Positions 34,482-46,577 of a stretch of 64,000 nt of DNA are shown piece after piece. Each line of letters begins with the position of its first letter. Positions within the stretch are counted from its first letter, which is position 1. The stretch comes from Sweltsa coloradensis (Eukaryota > Arthropoda > Insecta > Plecoptera > Chloroperlidae): NCBI GenBank assembly GCA_024449915.1, contig JAMZAV010000961.1, positions 124,001 through 188,000 of the forward strand. Direction: 5' to 3'. The position numbers and the translations under genes are program-made. The notes beneath the pieces were generated by a model, which was given only the letters and a program-made list of their open reading frames with translations, searched no databases and was not told the DNA's origin.

Positions 34482-34489
34482 CATGGTCG

Positions 34490-35253
34490 CACCGCCGTAA
34501 CCAGGGGCTGGTAACCCGGGTAAAAATCTGGAGTAGACCATTTTGAATTGGTAAAAGTCAAGTCACCACTACTTTTTTCTTTATAAAAAAAATCATGTTT
34601 CAAACTCGTTAAAATACTCCAATCACAATCTAGGAAAGGAATCGAACCATTTTCTGACGCTGTGCGCTCCGGAGCCGCATTTCTTTGGGAGGCTTCCCCA
34701 CTAGACCCCCCCATTATACAAGGTCATGTACGTACTTTACCCAATCATGCTAAGGGCTTCCCCCTGGAATCGTCTATATAGCAATTTTAATTAACATATT
34801 AATTAGTCGAAAATTATAACTATTTATATTAATATTCGACGGTTTTCGGGACATTGTACCATTGAGTATAACCATCCTTCTATACTCAAAGATTGTACCG
34901 CTTTAATAAGAGTGTAAAAACACATACATGCGGAATACGTATTTCTATAGATTATTCTACAACTCTCTCCAATTCCTTTTGGAAGTTTTCTAGTTTTGCG
35001 TATCGACTGCATAAAATTACATTATTTTGGTATTGCATTAAGGCCACCAATTTTTTCTAAAACGTACCAAACGCACTCTTAAAAACTTTTAAAATTTTCG
35101 CCTGAGTCGCTATTATTGGGGGGCTCTGCCCCCAAACCCCCCACGCATGTCCCACGAAAGTACAAATCATAATTTTGGCCCCCCTCTAACAAAATTCCTG
35201 CGGAGGCCCTTTAATCATAACCGGGAAATTTTTATACCCTAGTTACGGCCCTG
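34490..35253. mobile_element. hAT-type element with 8-bp TSD (7/8)
   Basis: 764 bp. Left end CACCGCCGTAACCAGGG, right end inverse of CAGGGCCGTAACTAGGG, both followed by GTAAAAATCT-like or ATAAAAATTT sequence. Flanks are CATGGTCG (34482-34489) and CATGGTCA (35254-35261). No transposase frame; non-autonomous. Confidence 0.75.
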
Positions 35254-35586
35254 CATGGTCAACTCGTAATAATAGTTAAAAGTTACGTAATGGCTCGTTT
35301 TTCCCGCCATTATTATTGGTGCAACTTATTTCAGTTTACTTTTATAAATGAAAATCTTATCTAGAAAAATTTAAAAATATGATTGACGTATTTAGAATGA
35401 AGTCATTAATGTAGTGGAGTGATTAAAAATGAAGGAGTATTCCCTGACAAATTACAGTTTAATACCGACCTCACGCAACGCATTAGACTGGGTCTAACCA
35501 ATACCCGCCACTGGCAACCCTGACTGAGAGGATTGTCCAACGTTCTCTATACATTCCCTTCACAACTCTCTTACACTTTACCCTGG

Positions 35587-35642
35587 TAACTAGGTAGGTA
35601 TACCTAGGGACCCTAGGTATAGGGCCTACCTACCTATAGTTA
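35587..35642. repeat. 56-bp imperfect palindrome
   Basis: TAACTAGGTAGGTATACCTA pairs with TAGGTATAGGGCCTACCTAC and onward to ATAGTTA. Hairpin-capable, with a small bulge on one side. Confidence 0.75.
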
Positions 35643-35826
35643 CCTGAATAAGGCCACACCGAATTCAACGGATGTCTATTTTAGCTAGCGGATTTTCCTA
35701 CGTTACGAATACTTATCCACCCAATGAAAATTAATTGATGAAACTGATTTGGTAGCAATCAAGCATTATTTATTCTGCATATATGTATAGAATTAACCTT
35801 GCCTTATATACAGAGTTAAATTTAAA

Positions 35827-36552
35827 CTAGGAAAACGCTTAAGTCCCGCCCGTTGTTGGATGAGCGTAATTGGTGCATTGAGCTGCTTTGTGTTACGCGG
35901 ATTTTCTGTTGTTCTGTGAAAAAATCATTACTTAGTTGAAGATTTTTTAAAATTTAATTAAATAAAATAAAAAATTAACTTAATTTTTTTAATAAATCGT
36001 AATTTTTACGTAATTTTTAAAAAAGAAAAAAATCGTAAAATAGCAATTTTCATAAGAAATAATTATTCGATTGCGCTCAAATTTAACACGAGTATATTAA
36101 TTCATAAAATTAAGGTTCTATGAAAAAATTATTACAATAGGATAAAGCATGTAGGTGTTATAAGTCAAAGAATTGTTTTAAAATAGAAAAAAACGTAAAA
36201 TTTCGATTTTCATGAGAAATAATTGTTCGATTACGCTCAAAGTTCTCACGAATATCTTAATTCATAAAATTAAGGTTCTGTTAAAAAATCATCACAATCG
36301 GATAAAGCATATAAGTGTTATAAGTTGAAGAAATGTTTTTAAAATCGAAAAAAATCGTAAAATTGCGTTTTTTATAAGAAAAAATTTATAATTTCATCGC
36401 AATCGGAGTATCGGTTTAGCCGGAATCGTGTTAACAAACACACAAAAATACAAAAAAAAGAAAGAAAGAAAAAAAAACATTCCGGATTTTATTCTCCAGT
36501 GTAGTGAAATGGAATCTTCGCTTCGCTCGCTACGCTCGCTACGCTCATCCAA
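35827..36552 (-). mobile_element. Helentron-like family A copy A8, complete
   Basis: On minus: TTGGATGAGCGTAGCG start with a duplicated GCGTAGCGA segment, usual body, CGCTCATCCAAC, then CTAG before T. The 3' hairpin has lost two bases of its left stem (GCCCGTTG instead of GCCGCGTTG). Confidence 0.8.
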
Positions 36553-36747
36553 TAAGTCAATATAGTAGCAATTTTGTTTAAAAAAAATTGAGAATACTAT
36601 GTAGAACTATTTAATAATAATAATATTAATACGAAGGAAAAATAACGTTTTTCAAACGTCTTTATAACAATCTATTTTCTGAAGTTATATAAATAATACA
36701 ACAAGCAGGAGGTACGGCTTTGGTTATCAAGAGAAAGGTTAGCATGT

Positions 36748-37100
36748 ATGGCGGAAAGCAGAATGAAACCCTTGATATTCTCCGCTACAAATTGTTTAGT
36801 TTGGGAAAAGACTGCATCAGGAACATCGTTTGTAATAGGGCTGAATCGCTCCCGCCTACTGCAGGAGCTGCTGCAAATTAATGCGTGCAAAAAAGTATAC
36901 TTGGATTCTAGACAATGGGGATGGGTTATCAAGAAAGGAAAATTGCTTCCAGTGCCAACTGATGTAGTCCCAGCCGGCCTTCTAAAATGTATAGTGTTGT
37001 TGTAAAACTGACTATGCGAGACTCAAATATGTAGCTGTCGTAAGCAGGGAATGAATTGCTCATCTGGCTGCAAGGAAGGAATGCAATGGAATAAGCTGTA
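36748..37100 (+). pseudogene. Fragment of a Cys-rich, TE-associated type protein, two nonsense codons
   Basis: The open frame 36748-37005 contains QWGWVIKKGKLLPVPTDVVP then LLKC. In the same frame, after two stops (TAA and TGA between 37003 and 37011), it continues LCETQICSCRKQGMNCSSGC. A WGW...P..TD.PPAP..LLK..RC.C segment followed by C.C.K.G..C...C is something I recall from uncharacterised, often transposon-linked proteins of invertebrates. The stops fall in the cysteine cluster, so this is a decayed copy. Function unknown; the identification is from memory and should be treated as tentative. Confidence 0.42.
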
Positions 37101-38345
37101 CCAACTCCCATTCACCTGAACAAATTACTGACGTATGAGTGACGTACTGATCCTGTAACTTTGACACGTGAGTTAACATGAGATCATGGTAGTAACAAAT
37201 TATAATTCATCAATTGACAATTGCGAAATATAGCGAATATGAAAACGTACTTAAATATGTTTATGTTATTTTGTGTTCTTTTAGGAATATCATTAAATAA
37301 AAGAATCATCGATAAGTGTATTAAAAAACATTTTTGGAAATTAATAATCAATTATATCAATGCAATGATTAAAAATGTATTTTTAATTTATATCTGATAT
37401 AATATGTGACTAATTATATTGACCTCTCTTCTAGTGACCCCTGTGTAATAAAGCTACATCACTTACTACAGTATCTGCCAAGATGAAGCTATAAGCTCAC
37501 ATTTCAATCCAAATTCGACTAGTTTGGTTACATAAAAAATTGTAATGTGTAATTAATTCGGTGTTTTTTATAGCTCCATATAAAAATCCTAGTCGTCGAA
37601 GTTTTGCGGATTTTGACTATGTTAAACAGGACTCTTTTCTGAAGAAAATAATACCAAAAACACTAATATTGCAATTTGTCCGGGGTTTGACCGATTTTTT
37701 ATTTATGTCTTGGATGTCATACTCGCTCTCACTATTTCTACAACCATAATATTATAATCTTCTATTCTATACCGCGCACAGTAGTTAATGATAACAAATT
37801 ATATAGATCAATGACTAAGGGAATAAGAATATTCACTATATGTTATATTCACGGAAGTCGACTGTCTACTACAAACTTGGTGTCAAGTGTTTCGATTTCC
37901 TACTTGAAACTTAGTCTCATCCAATGGGGAATCAAGAGATTTAAAACAACCAATGAAATATTAGTGTTGTCAGTTTGGAGTTTTAATCACTTATCATTAA
38001 ACTTGAGGAAATGTGTTTATCTCGCCCGAAGCATGTGACTGACTATCTTTACAACGGGATTTTTTTTCCGAAAGTGTATTTATTTTTACGACTACACAGA
38101 CACAGACACACGAATCTCCTTGCAGGTTACGCTTCCAAATCCTAACCAATGGAGATCATGTTTTCCTGGGGCCATTCAGCTGCATCATTAAAATAGAAAC
38201 ATGCCCGCTAAATTGCACGAAAACACCAAATACGATTTAGATATAAACAATTATATTTTAAATGTTATTTCTATATCTTATATTAACCAACATTTATTTA
38301 AGTTTTTATAGTTTTGTGTTATTTAGCGTGATGTGAGGAAACATT
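37101..38345. other. Non-coding interval, nothing recognised
   Basis: AT-rich, with small ORFs lacking recognisable motifs. Confidence 0.4.
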
Positions 38346-38354
38346 GTGCGTACA

Positions 38355-38465
38355 TCGACGTTTCGTTACCTCCGTGGGTAACATATTCATGAGAACTGAG
38401 GTTCAGACTCAGACTCAGTTCTGTTCTCATGAGTATGTTACCCACAGAGGTAGCGAAACGTCGAT
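38355..38465. repeat. Inverted repeat, about 50-bp arms
   Basis: ATCGACGTTTCG...GGGTAACATA...TCATGAGAACTGAG on the left matches the inverse on the right, ending CGAAACGTCGAT, around a CAGACTCAGACTCAG loop. The GACGTTTCG/CGAAACGTC pair resembles ends of some retroelement UTRs, but no element is defined. Confidence 0.75.
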
Positions 38466-38469
38466 TCAA

Positions 38470-39840
38470 TCTCGACGCGGCGAAATAACACACAAAAAAT
38501 CCTTAGTTTGGTTCATAGCCAAATGGTAATTCCGATCCACCTCAGTGAGAATTTCAAAAATCTTGATAGTGCTTCGCCGAATAATGATCATTAATTTCTA
38601 TCGAAAAATGTATTTATCAGTGTGTCAAAATAATGTACAATGAAAATGTTATTTCGGAACTTTATTATACGTACAGTGACAATTATTGAATTCGTGATTT
38701 CCTCATCTCCCTTCATATTATTCTTTTACGCTTACAACCAAAAAAACACACGACAATCAGGTTCGTGACAATATAGTACCTGAGCTTGCCAAAAGGCTGC
38801 CTACTGCGTGCTATATAATAACACTGGCACCTCTTGATTGCACGTGAGTACCTTGAGAAGCCAAAGGAATCGGTGGTCGACCCTAAACTTCCGTGGGGGT
38901 GGGCTCCCGGAGAGAAAGCAGGTGTTTATCACACGACACTGAACTTGGAAACATCTTATTTCAATTGGGTTATTTATTTCAGGGCAAGCTCGTCATGATT
39001 CTCAAATACAGACGTATAAGGGAGACTGTCGCTCCCTGAATACTGATATTTTTGTAGCCAATCCAGAAATTATTCAATACAATGCCCGCCCGGCAAGTAG
39101 CAGATCCGGTTCAATCTGAATTTGAAATTACTATTGTAAATATTACCAACACCACACACGAGAATGATTCCATAATTAACCAAATGTAGAAACTAATTAT
39201 AGAAGTGTAAGTCCTAAAATTCAAAATTCAAACCCTGTGTGCTACAGCACTTATTTCTGAAAAAGTGTGCTATCACTCAGTATCAAAATATATAAATTTG
39301 TTAGATATATTATAACAACTATTTTTTTATTTTTATTCGTCCATCGAAAAGTCTTTGAATAAATGTGTTCTGTAGGAAGAGGCAAGTCAAGGAATTCAAC
39401 TAATAATATTAAAATGTATTACTAAATTATTTAAAAAGTATAATAATACAAACCACATTATTGTTAGTAAACAATTTGAAGTTGTAGTTAATGCTGGATT
39501 AATTATTCGTAGCAATATATTAATTGTGTTTGACATTGTCATTGTTTGACCTTCTTGTTCATCTAATTACTATAAATTAAATCTCCCACAAAAAAGACTT
39601 GAACGTAAATTCCGTGCGCTTATTTAAGAGGACAGTCAACTCGGTTCCTGAATCCACGTGCCTCGCGCCTCGTGTAGCGTGGACGGGTGCGAAACAGCCG
39701 TGTGACGTCAGCAGGAATCGCAAGGTAGGGCATTCACCTCCTGGAACTAGGTCACGGGCTGTGACGCCACGGGTTGTTGACCCCTCCTCGGAGATCTAGG
39801 TCACGACGCGTCACGCGGACATTGACTCCTCTTCCTTGCA
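38470..39840. other. Non-coding interval with a CpG-rich patch
   Basis: Positions 39640-39830 are much richer in CpG than the surroundings, with CACGTG, CGTGTGACGTCAGC and GTCACGACGCGTCACGCGG. This could be a promoter-like island upstream of something outside the analysed frames, but I see no exon. The short 66-codon ORF across it is not supported. Confidence 0.4.
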
Positions 39841-40165
39841 TTGCTGCAGCATAGCTCGCACTCGCTGCCCGCCTACCTGCTAGGCCTGCTTGCCTGCCTG
39901 CTGCATGCCCAACTGAATGGCTAGCTGCCTGCCTGCCTGAGTGGCTAGCTGCCTAACTGAATGGCTAGCTGCCTATCTGCCTGAGTGGCTAGCTGTCTAA
40001 CTGAATGGCTAGCTACCTGCCTGAGTGGCTAGCTGTCTAACTGAATAGCTGACTACCTGCCTGAATGGCTAGCTGCCTATCTGACTGAATGGCTGACTGG
40101 GTAGCTATAGCTGCCTGCCTCGCTGCAACTGCATGCCTGCTTGTCTTCCTGAATGGCTATAGCTG
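39840..40165. repeat. Degenerate minisatellite (GGCTAGCTGCCTNNCTGAAT)n
   Basis: About 14 imperfect copies of a roughly 20-bp unit, mixed with shorter CTGCCTGC units. Copies differ by substitutions and by loss of CTGC blocks. Confidence 0.85.
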
Positions 40166-40169
40166 CATG

Positions 40170-41529
40170 GCCATAAAAAATAGTTGTCTGTCAGTCTGAA
40201 TGGCTAGAAACAGAAAGCAATACAAATAAACCGAGGATTTGCATTCATTTGCATAAACCTAGATATGACTATTGTAAGAGGCGCCCTTGTGAAGGAAGAG
40301 ACTATTTTTATCGTCTGTTTAGTTTTTGTTCTTCGGATTGTTTGCTGCGACTGTGAGTGTGAGAGTGAATCTTGTATACTGTATATTCAAGGCTGAACCA
40401 GGGACAGGATTAATTTATCAATCACTTACTATTTCATCACTTTCTGTGCAAGTGCAACCTATGGCTGTTGGCACAGTATAACGTTATATATTGCGATAAT
40501 GGCCAAATATTTTTCAAATAATAAGAAGCACAGTTATCGCATTTTTTAACTCATTTTATAGTCTACATATTTTATTAGAAGTTAAAAATAAAGATGAAAC
40601 CTTTAGATCCACACGACCTGTTGACGTCACAAACATGACAGCAATTACAATATTTTTGGTTGCTACAAATTTCTTTCAATTAACGGCGACGTTTCGAAAA
40701 TTGAAACCAATTTCAGCCTTCAGGTTTAAAAAAAAAACATCAACGTCAATCAACGTGATACAAAACACTATTTCCCATTATATTTCTACTTATAATGTTT
40801 GTTTATTTTTAGGAGACGGAAATAGCTTTCAATTTCTGAGACGTGGTTTTTTAATTAATTAAACTAACGCGTTTTCTCTACTAAACTGATAATGGAATGG
40901 AACTCTCCTAACCATTACAATTGAATAAGAATATTTATCATGAAGTATAATCGAAGGTGCCATCAGATTTATAATTGAAAACGTAGAAATAACCGAAGTG
41001 CGTAATGGTTTTAAAACAAATAGTAATCATAAAAGATAAAATAGACACTTTTGGCATTTTTTTTTGGGGGGACGGGGGAGTGTAGCGAGTAAATTCAAAG
41101 GTAATGGCCGACCGCACTCATCGTTACCCCAAAGTTGAAAAAAGACTCGTAAATATCCTTGGTCTACAAGAGGAGATACTATATTACGATACCAGTAAGC
41201 ATAGGCAGAATTCATTTCAGATGCATCAATATAATGCCAATCGTTAGTCGCGGCTTGGTGTGGGTATAACGCTACTTGGCGAGCTACCCATCAATTGGGT
41301 TAGGAGGTCCGAGTAGTCTATCCTCTTCACCTTTCACTCCCGTGTCCCACCTCCCACACCTCACACCCAACACCATTTCCCCATCAACTCCTGGCTAACG
41401 AGGTTAATGAGTAAGGCTGATACTGATCAAGTGTAGAGCCTCTCTATTCTCCCGGCAAGATTAGCTACATCACTTCGACCTTTTCGTAAGTGTTTAGTTT
41501 TGAGTTTCAACCAATATGATTGTAAATCT
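40170..41529. other. Non-coding interval, nothing recognised
   Basis: No ORF with domain signals. A word pair GGCGACGTTTCG ... CAGCCTTCAGG near 40685-40725 resembles UTR motifs of retroelements but is too short to call. Confidence 0.4.
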
Positions 41530-41531
41530 TA

Positions 41532-41694
41532 TGGCGTTTTCCATTGGCATGCACTCGGCGAGTGCAGAGATGTCATTGTTGTCAACCTGCACTTGAATAA
41601 CATTACAAAACTGAACAAATGAAAAGACAAGTGGCAATCCAGTGCGCACTAGGGCGCACTAGTGCGACCTGAGTGCGGCCAATGAAAAACGCCA
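41532..41694. mobile_element. 163-bp MITE with TA TSD
   Basis: Ends TGGCGTTTTCCATTGGC and the inverse of TGGCGTTTTTCATTGGC, with TA at 41530-41531 and 41695-41696. A second pairing, GCACTCGGCGAGTGC, lies inside. A TA duplication suits Tc1/mariner-like elements. Confidence 0.75.
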
Positions 41695-41985
41695 TAATAC
41701 TGTCGAGACCGGACTGAAGGGTTTTCCCTCGGTTTTTCTAAGTCGTCAATGCGAATTGTCCTAACTCCAAGGGCAGATTTCCCACGAAATATATATATAA
41801 TGGTATAACGAATGCTTTGATTGTTATTGATACGTTTTTTTAATATAAAGTAGGGGATAGTTTTAGGCGAGCAAAGTGCTTCCTGCCGACCTCATATTGA
41901 TTCTTCAGTATAGCTCAGATTACACAATTTTTTTTGCATTTTCTTGAATTAAATCTCGGCTCTATAGTTGACAAACAAAAGTTAG

Positions 41986-42538
41986 TTGAGCGAGCGTAGC
42001 GAGCGTCTCCACTTGACTCTTATGGCTCGAATGTATGTTTTTTCTTTCTTTTTTTTCTGTTACTGCTTCGATACAGGTCGCACCGTTTCTCTGATTGACC
42101 TGAAATTTTTTACACATACCACCTAGGCGAGTAGATGTATAGTTTTTGAACAAAATCCGATCGTTGGTTATAAAAAAAAAAAAAAAAAAAAAAAAATGTT
42201 CCGATCGCGATGAAATTTTGCAGGGTCAATAAGTACAACATTCTCTCATATTTTCCAAATTTTCAGCTAAATCGGTCAAGACCTTAAAGACTTATTGGTA
42301 ATCATAATTCGAAAAATGAAGTTTAAAATTAAGGAGACAGTGAAGATACAAAGATACACTTTAGAAGGCATGACGTGAATTAGTACAATGCAAAGATGTT
42401 GGAATATTATAAAGTGTACAATGTCAATATCCAGTTAGGCCTACACTGTGTGGAGGGCCTTATGGGAATGTCGTACTCGGGTCATGTTGCACGTACCGGT
42501 GCTCGCTCAACAACGCGTCCAACTGAGCGTTTTCCTAG
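41986..42538 (+). mobile_element. Helentron-like element, family B, complete
   Basis: Starts TTGAGCGAGCGTAGCGAGCG. The 3' end is GCTCGCTCAACAACGCG with an AACGC...GCGTT stem and TTTTCCTAG before T. The body is unrelated to family A except for T/A runs and phrases such as GATCGCGATGAAATTTTGC. Only copy of this family in the window. Confidence 0.78.
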
Positions 42539-43655
42539 TTAAATGATAAATAGCTTAGTGACTTTCTTCTTCTTGCATTCACAGATTATCATTAAGAGGG
42601 TACGCTGAGCTTGGCCCAACTCAAATGCGCGCAAACAGGTGTTGATGATTTCTGCTGAACGGTTGGTAATATCATTACCAAATTTTGAATGGATGTTAAT
42701 AAAGTACTTTTATATTGATATCCGTAATTGGTTGCACAAAATAAGCCTTAAAGATCCATTGCGAGACATAAGTCCAAAACGTGAAAAAGTGGGAAATCCA
42801 AAACATGGATTACAATTCTGAAAATTCCCACCAAACCGTTTATCTTACGATGAAACCAAATTGACCTGCGCGTTCACATGGATTTTTACGTTGTTATCCA
42901 TTATGCAAATTTGAGTTAAAAAAATCTGTACACTTGGAATAAATTTTTGATGTTGACCAAAATTGAGTAAATTTGGGTGATTTTGATTTGACGCATAATG
43001 GATAACGTAGATTTATTCTTTAAAAACGTAAGTGTGAAATTTGATAATGGTGTTTTAAACCGTTGACCCAAAAAATCCAGAAACCTGAGCGCTTAAACTC
43101 GACTCCGTTCTAGCCTCAGCAATTCACCCCCGCCATTTCATTATTGCAATATATTTCATCATCTCATCCACACACATGTCAACTGATGTGAAATGGATCT
43201 TAAATAACTTATCCATGTTGAATTCTATATATAACATAGTTTCACTCCACGAGAAATCAATCAACTTATCAATCAATCAATCAATCAGAATACTATTCCC
43301 TGTGCTTTACTGTTGGAGAATTGTGTACGCCAGCCAGCTCTGACTTTAATCGGGAATTAAACAATGTCCACGTCACGAACACACTTAAGTTTGTTCCTAG
43401 GAATACCCACAGTATTAGTTTTATATGTATAGTTTTGGGGGGAACTAGCCCCCTAGATTGTTTGTTTAGATTCTTCACAAACAGTGTCTTTTCCTTCCCG
43501 CCACGATTGTTTTCATTATATGATTGACATCAACCAAGAACAATCATATTAAGTTTAAATATTTAATAATGGCTAACTCTATTAAAGTAGACCTACTTTT
43601 AAGTTTTAGTACTTCACAATCACAGAACATATGGAAATGTCAAAAATGTAAATAC
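42539..43655. other. Non-coding interval; (TCAA)n at about 43258-43286
   Basis: The CAAT-unit run may be a retroposon tail like that at 13700-13715, but no diagnostic sequence precedes it. No supported ORF. Confidence 0.4.
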
Positions 43656-43663
43656 AATACCAT

Positions 43664-44542
43664 CATGGGCGACCACAGAATTTTTTACATGGGGGGGGGG
43701 GGCAAAGCCGAAGCCAAGTACAAGTAGGCCTTCGTTAAATTTTTAAATTGCAAATTATTTCCAACAACTTGTGGGCAATACAAGCATAACAATACCACGG
43801 GTTGCATGCCCTGGGCCTCATCGTCACAAATAAATAATTTGCGTGTTGTGTTGAAGATGTCAAATCTGTGGCCACAGTAACTGTCTAAAGGCTATAATAC
43901 GCTTAGTGCTACCTACTTTATTTGTGTGTATAAAAGCAGGGTTTGCACATGCTTATTGCGAATTAATTTAATATAGCAATTTTTCAATTTGGTTGTGCCA
44001 AGTTCTCTTATCGCCGAAGGCGCAAATTTTGCGAATTTACAACTTTTAAAAGCTCCAAAGCACGTTTATAAGCTGAAATTACGTAATAATGCAGGAGTCA
44101 ATTATTGTTACTATTTTCTTGCAAAAAGTTCTATTTTTTTTTTGTAATTTTCAGTCGTTTTGTGAAAAGTAATGAAACAACATGTTCCTCTGGCGAAATG
44201 CCGCCCCCTAAACTTTGCCGCCCTTGGCAGCTGCCTATAGGTTATCTTACTTATCTAGGCCTAAATACGGCACTGGTATGAGGATTGTGGTATTAGTTTC
44301 CACTTTCCATGTCCAGCGCTAGAATTTCCGTAAATACAGAGTTTGTCCCTCAGATGAACTATAAATCATATAAACTATGTTATATTTGCGCGAATAATCT
44401 TTGCTTAAGTGCCCTAAAAACTACTAATACAAAATATAAAACATATTTTGATCGGTGGCATAATCTTAGTGATATGACGTGTAGTTGTAGTGTATGTTGT
44501 GTAGACTGTACCCCCCCTGCAACCCCACTGTGGACGCCCATG
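43664..44542. mobile_element. hAT-type element with perfect 8-bp TSD AATACCAT
   Basis: 879 bp with termini CATGGGCGACCACAG and the inverse of CATGGGCGTCCACAG, each followed inside by a G-run. AATACCAT is at 43656-43663 and 44543-44550. No transposase remains. At about 44217-44275 there is what looks like the end of another transposon (inverse of CAGTGCCGTATTTAGGCC), whose partner I could not find. The 138-codon ORF at 44309-44725 crosses the right end and is not a gene. Confidence 0.82.
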
Positions 44543-44550
44543 AATACCAT

Positions 44551-45320
44551 AAATAACATAAAACTAGCAATTCATTGCATTATAGCGCCTAACAGGCTTG
44601 GTAAAACTGGATTAAACACATACATTATTTCCCGGTACATTTTTGCACTTGTTCTTCTTTTTTGGGCAGACAATATATTACTTCACAAGTTTGGAATAAT
44701 GTACACGACCTCGAAGCCAAGCTAGCACCGCCGCCAAATGTGTGGACTGGTGTATAACTCGCCATTCCCATGCTAACTACTTTCCCGACGAGAAGTTTCA
44801 TCGTCTACGTAAATGATGCACATTGCATGCATGCAAATTTTGATGTTATTTATTAATGCATGACAATTAGTTGTGTAGTAATTGATCCTTATCGCAAGGC
44901 TACACCATTGTCACCTGTCAAAAAATTTACATACGCCTATCGAGTTATTTGGGATTTACTGATGAGCCACAGTCCAATTTATGAGATGTCCAGTTGTGAA
45001 ATAAGCACAAAAGTTTGACCTCTAAACTCAAATTACATTCTAGATTTTGACAGTATAAATTATCACTCATGCATTTAATTTTAATCTCAGAGTTTTGTAG
45101 ACTATTTTTTTATTTGTGTTTTGTCCATTTCAAATTTCTCTCCCATGCATAGTGTACTAAAGCGTAGTAAAGTAATGTGTTGTATCCTGTGTTTGCTCTA
45201 CAAGGGAGAGGATTAACATTTTACGAATGAGTTAATATAATTATGAACTGGAGCACATTCAATAACATTGAGAAACTTGATTGCCGATGAAATTATTATT
45301 TTAATTTTTTGTTGTTAGGA
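44551..45320. other. Non-coding interval, nothing recognised
   Basis: AT-rich, no motifs. Confidence 0.4.
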
Positions 45321-45324
45321 ATAA

Positions 45325-46577
45325 TATTGAGATTCAATGAAGATGCTAATATGCTGTCAAGTCAATCCATAAATAAAATCTTGGATTACTTGTATTGCGA
45401 GACAATTAGACAATTAATTCATGCTGTAATGCTTTTCAACATAAAAAGTAATTTTATAATTATTTCGTTTATATTATTGAAATTATTAAACCCGCTCCAA
45501 ACATAAATTTTTCGAAAAATCTATTGTTCATATTCAGAACAATATTAACACAGCGAACTAATAATTGTAATATACGACCTAATTCATACTATGGCTGAAT
45601 TGACCGATTGTGAATGTAGTGGGAAAATTGAATGTGTAAATACTTACGAGTACCTGGGATTAACTGTAGAGAGGCACTTTTCGTGGAAATATCATATTGA
45701 TAAATTATGTAACTGACTACGCTCTTGCTCCTCTCGGCTTTATATTCTAAAACATGTATTACCTTTTTCCTTATTTAGAACCGTGTATCAATCCATAGCC
45801 GAATCTTTGATTTTGTATGGCATTTTAGCTTGGGGCAATGCTTCGCGGTGTCACATTCAAAGGGTTGAAGATTTACAAATAAAAATGTTAAAAATGGTAA
45901 TGTGTGACTTTAAAACCGATTCTGAACTCTCCCGTAAACAAATATTTTCTTTTTGTAATGTGCTGCCAATATCTTCATTGTTTATAATTATACAGATTTA
46001 TATTATACTTCTATTTTAAATCAGTTTTCAAGATTCCGTTAGACTCATGCAAGGATACAAGGCTAAAAGTGGCGGGGGCATTCAAAATTCCCAATTTTAA
46101 CAACAAATACGGCCAACGTTCACTTTCTTATTCGGTTCCTTCTACGTTCAACTTGATGCCCTCCTCACTGAAAACCTTGTCTAACATTTCAAAAATTAAA
46201 ACTGAACTAAAATCTTATCTTCCTTTGGACACCTTTTGACAATGTTTTCCGATTTATTTATTTATTTTTCTTGGCTCTTTGTTCTTTTTCTGTAATTTCT
46301 TTGGATTTCACAAATTAACTGAATATGTCATGCAACCATAGTAATTATATATACATGTCTTTCATGTTTATTTTGGTTATATGTTCCGTTCTCTGTATTG
46401 TCACCATCTTAAAAAAATTATCAATTGTCTTTACCCCACAGTTAAGCCTTTTTCAGGCTTTGTGGGTTTTTTGATTATATCTTGTTAGATTTATTTCTGT
46501 ATGTAACATTAATTATTTATTTGTACAATTTTGCTATGTTGTATGAGACATGTATGTTCTATGACAATAAATTTGAA
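45325..46577 (+). mobile_element. LINE 3' half, heavily mutated
   Basis: From palm-end sequence to the tail. Recognisable are FNEDANMLSSQSINKILDYL (about 45330), ECVNTYEYLGLTVERHFSWK (about 45630), LRSCSSRLYILKHV, and SIAESLILYGILAWGNASRC (45790-45850). A degraded C-terminus, a UTR with a palindrome CCACAG...CTTTGTGGG near 46433-46468, and AATAAATTTGAAAATA follow. An in-frame stop follows HIDKLCN and several frameshifts follow. Same broad group (L2/CR1/Jockey type) as the LINE at 25.6-30.3 kb but a different family. Confidence 0.7.
45600..46019 (+). pseudogene. LINE reverse-transcriptase C-terminal remnant
   Basis: Frame 45591-46019 with one internal stop near 45714. It contains the YLGLTVE...HI.KLC and LILYGILAWG signatures of the thumb and connection of non-LTR RTs. 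The catalytic YADD region is not preserved upstream. Confidence 0.65.

Noticed and set aside
39599..39799. 66-codon ORF in CpG-rich patch
   Set aside because: No family resemblance; it is open because the patch is GC-rich.
44309..44725. 138-codon ORF
   Set aside because: It crosses the right boundary and TSD of the hAT element at 44542-44550 and has no domain.
44955..45000. CTGATGAG followed by GAAA, possible second hammerhead
   Set aside because: No stem II can be drawn between them and no stem III or cleavage triplet follows.
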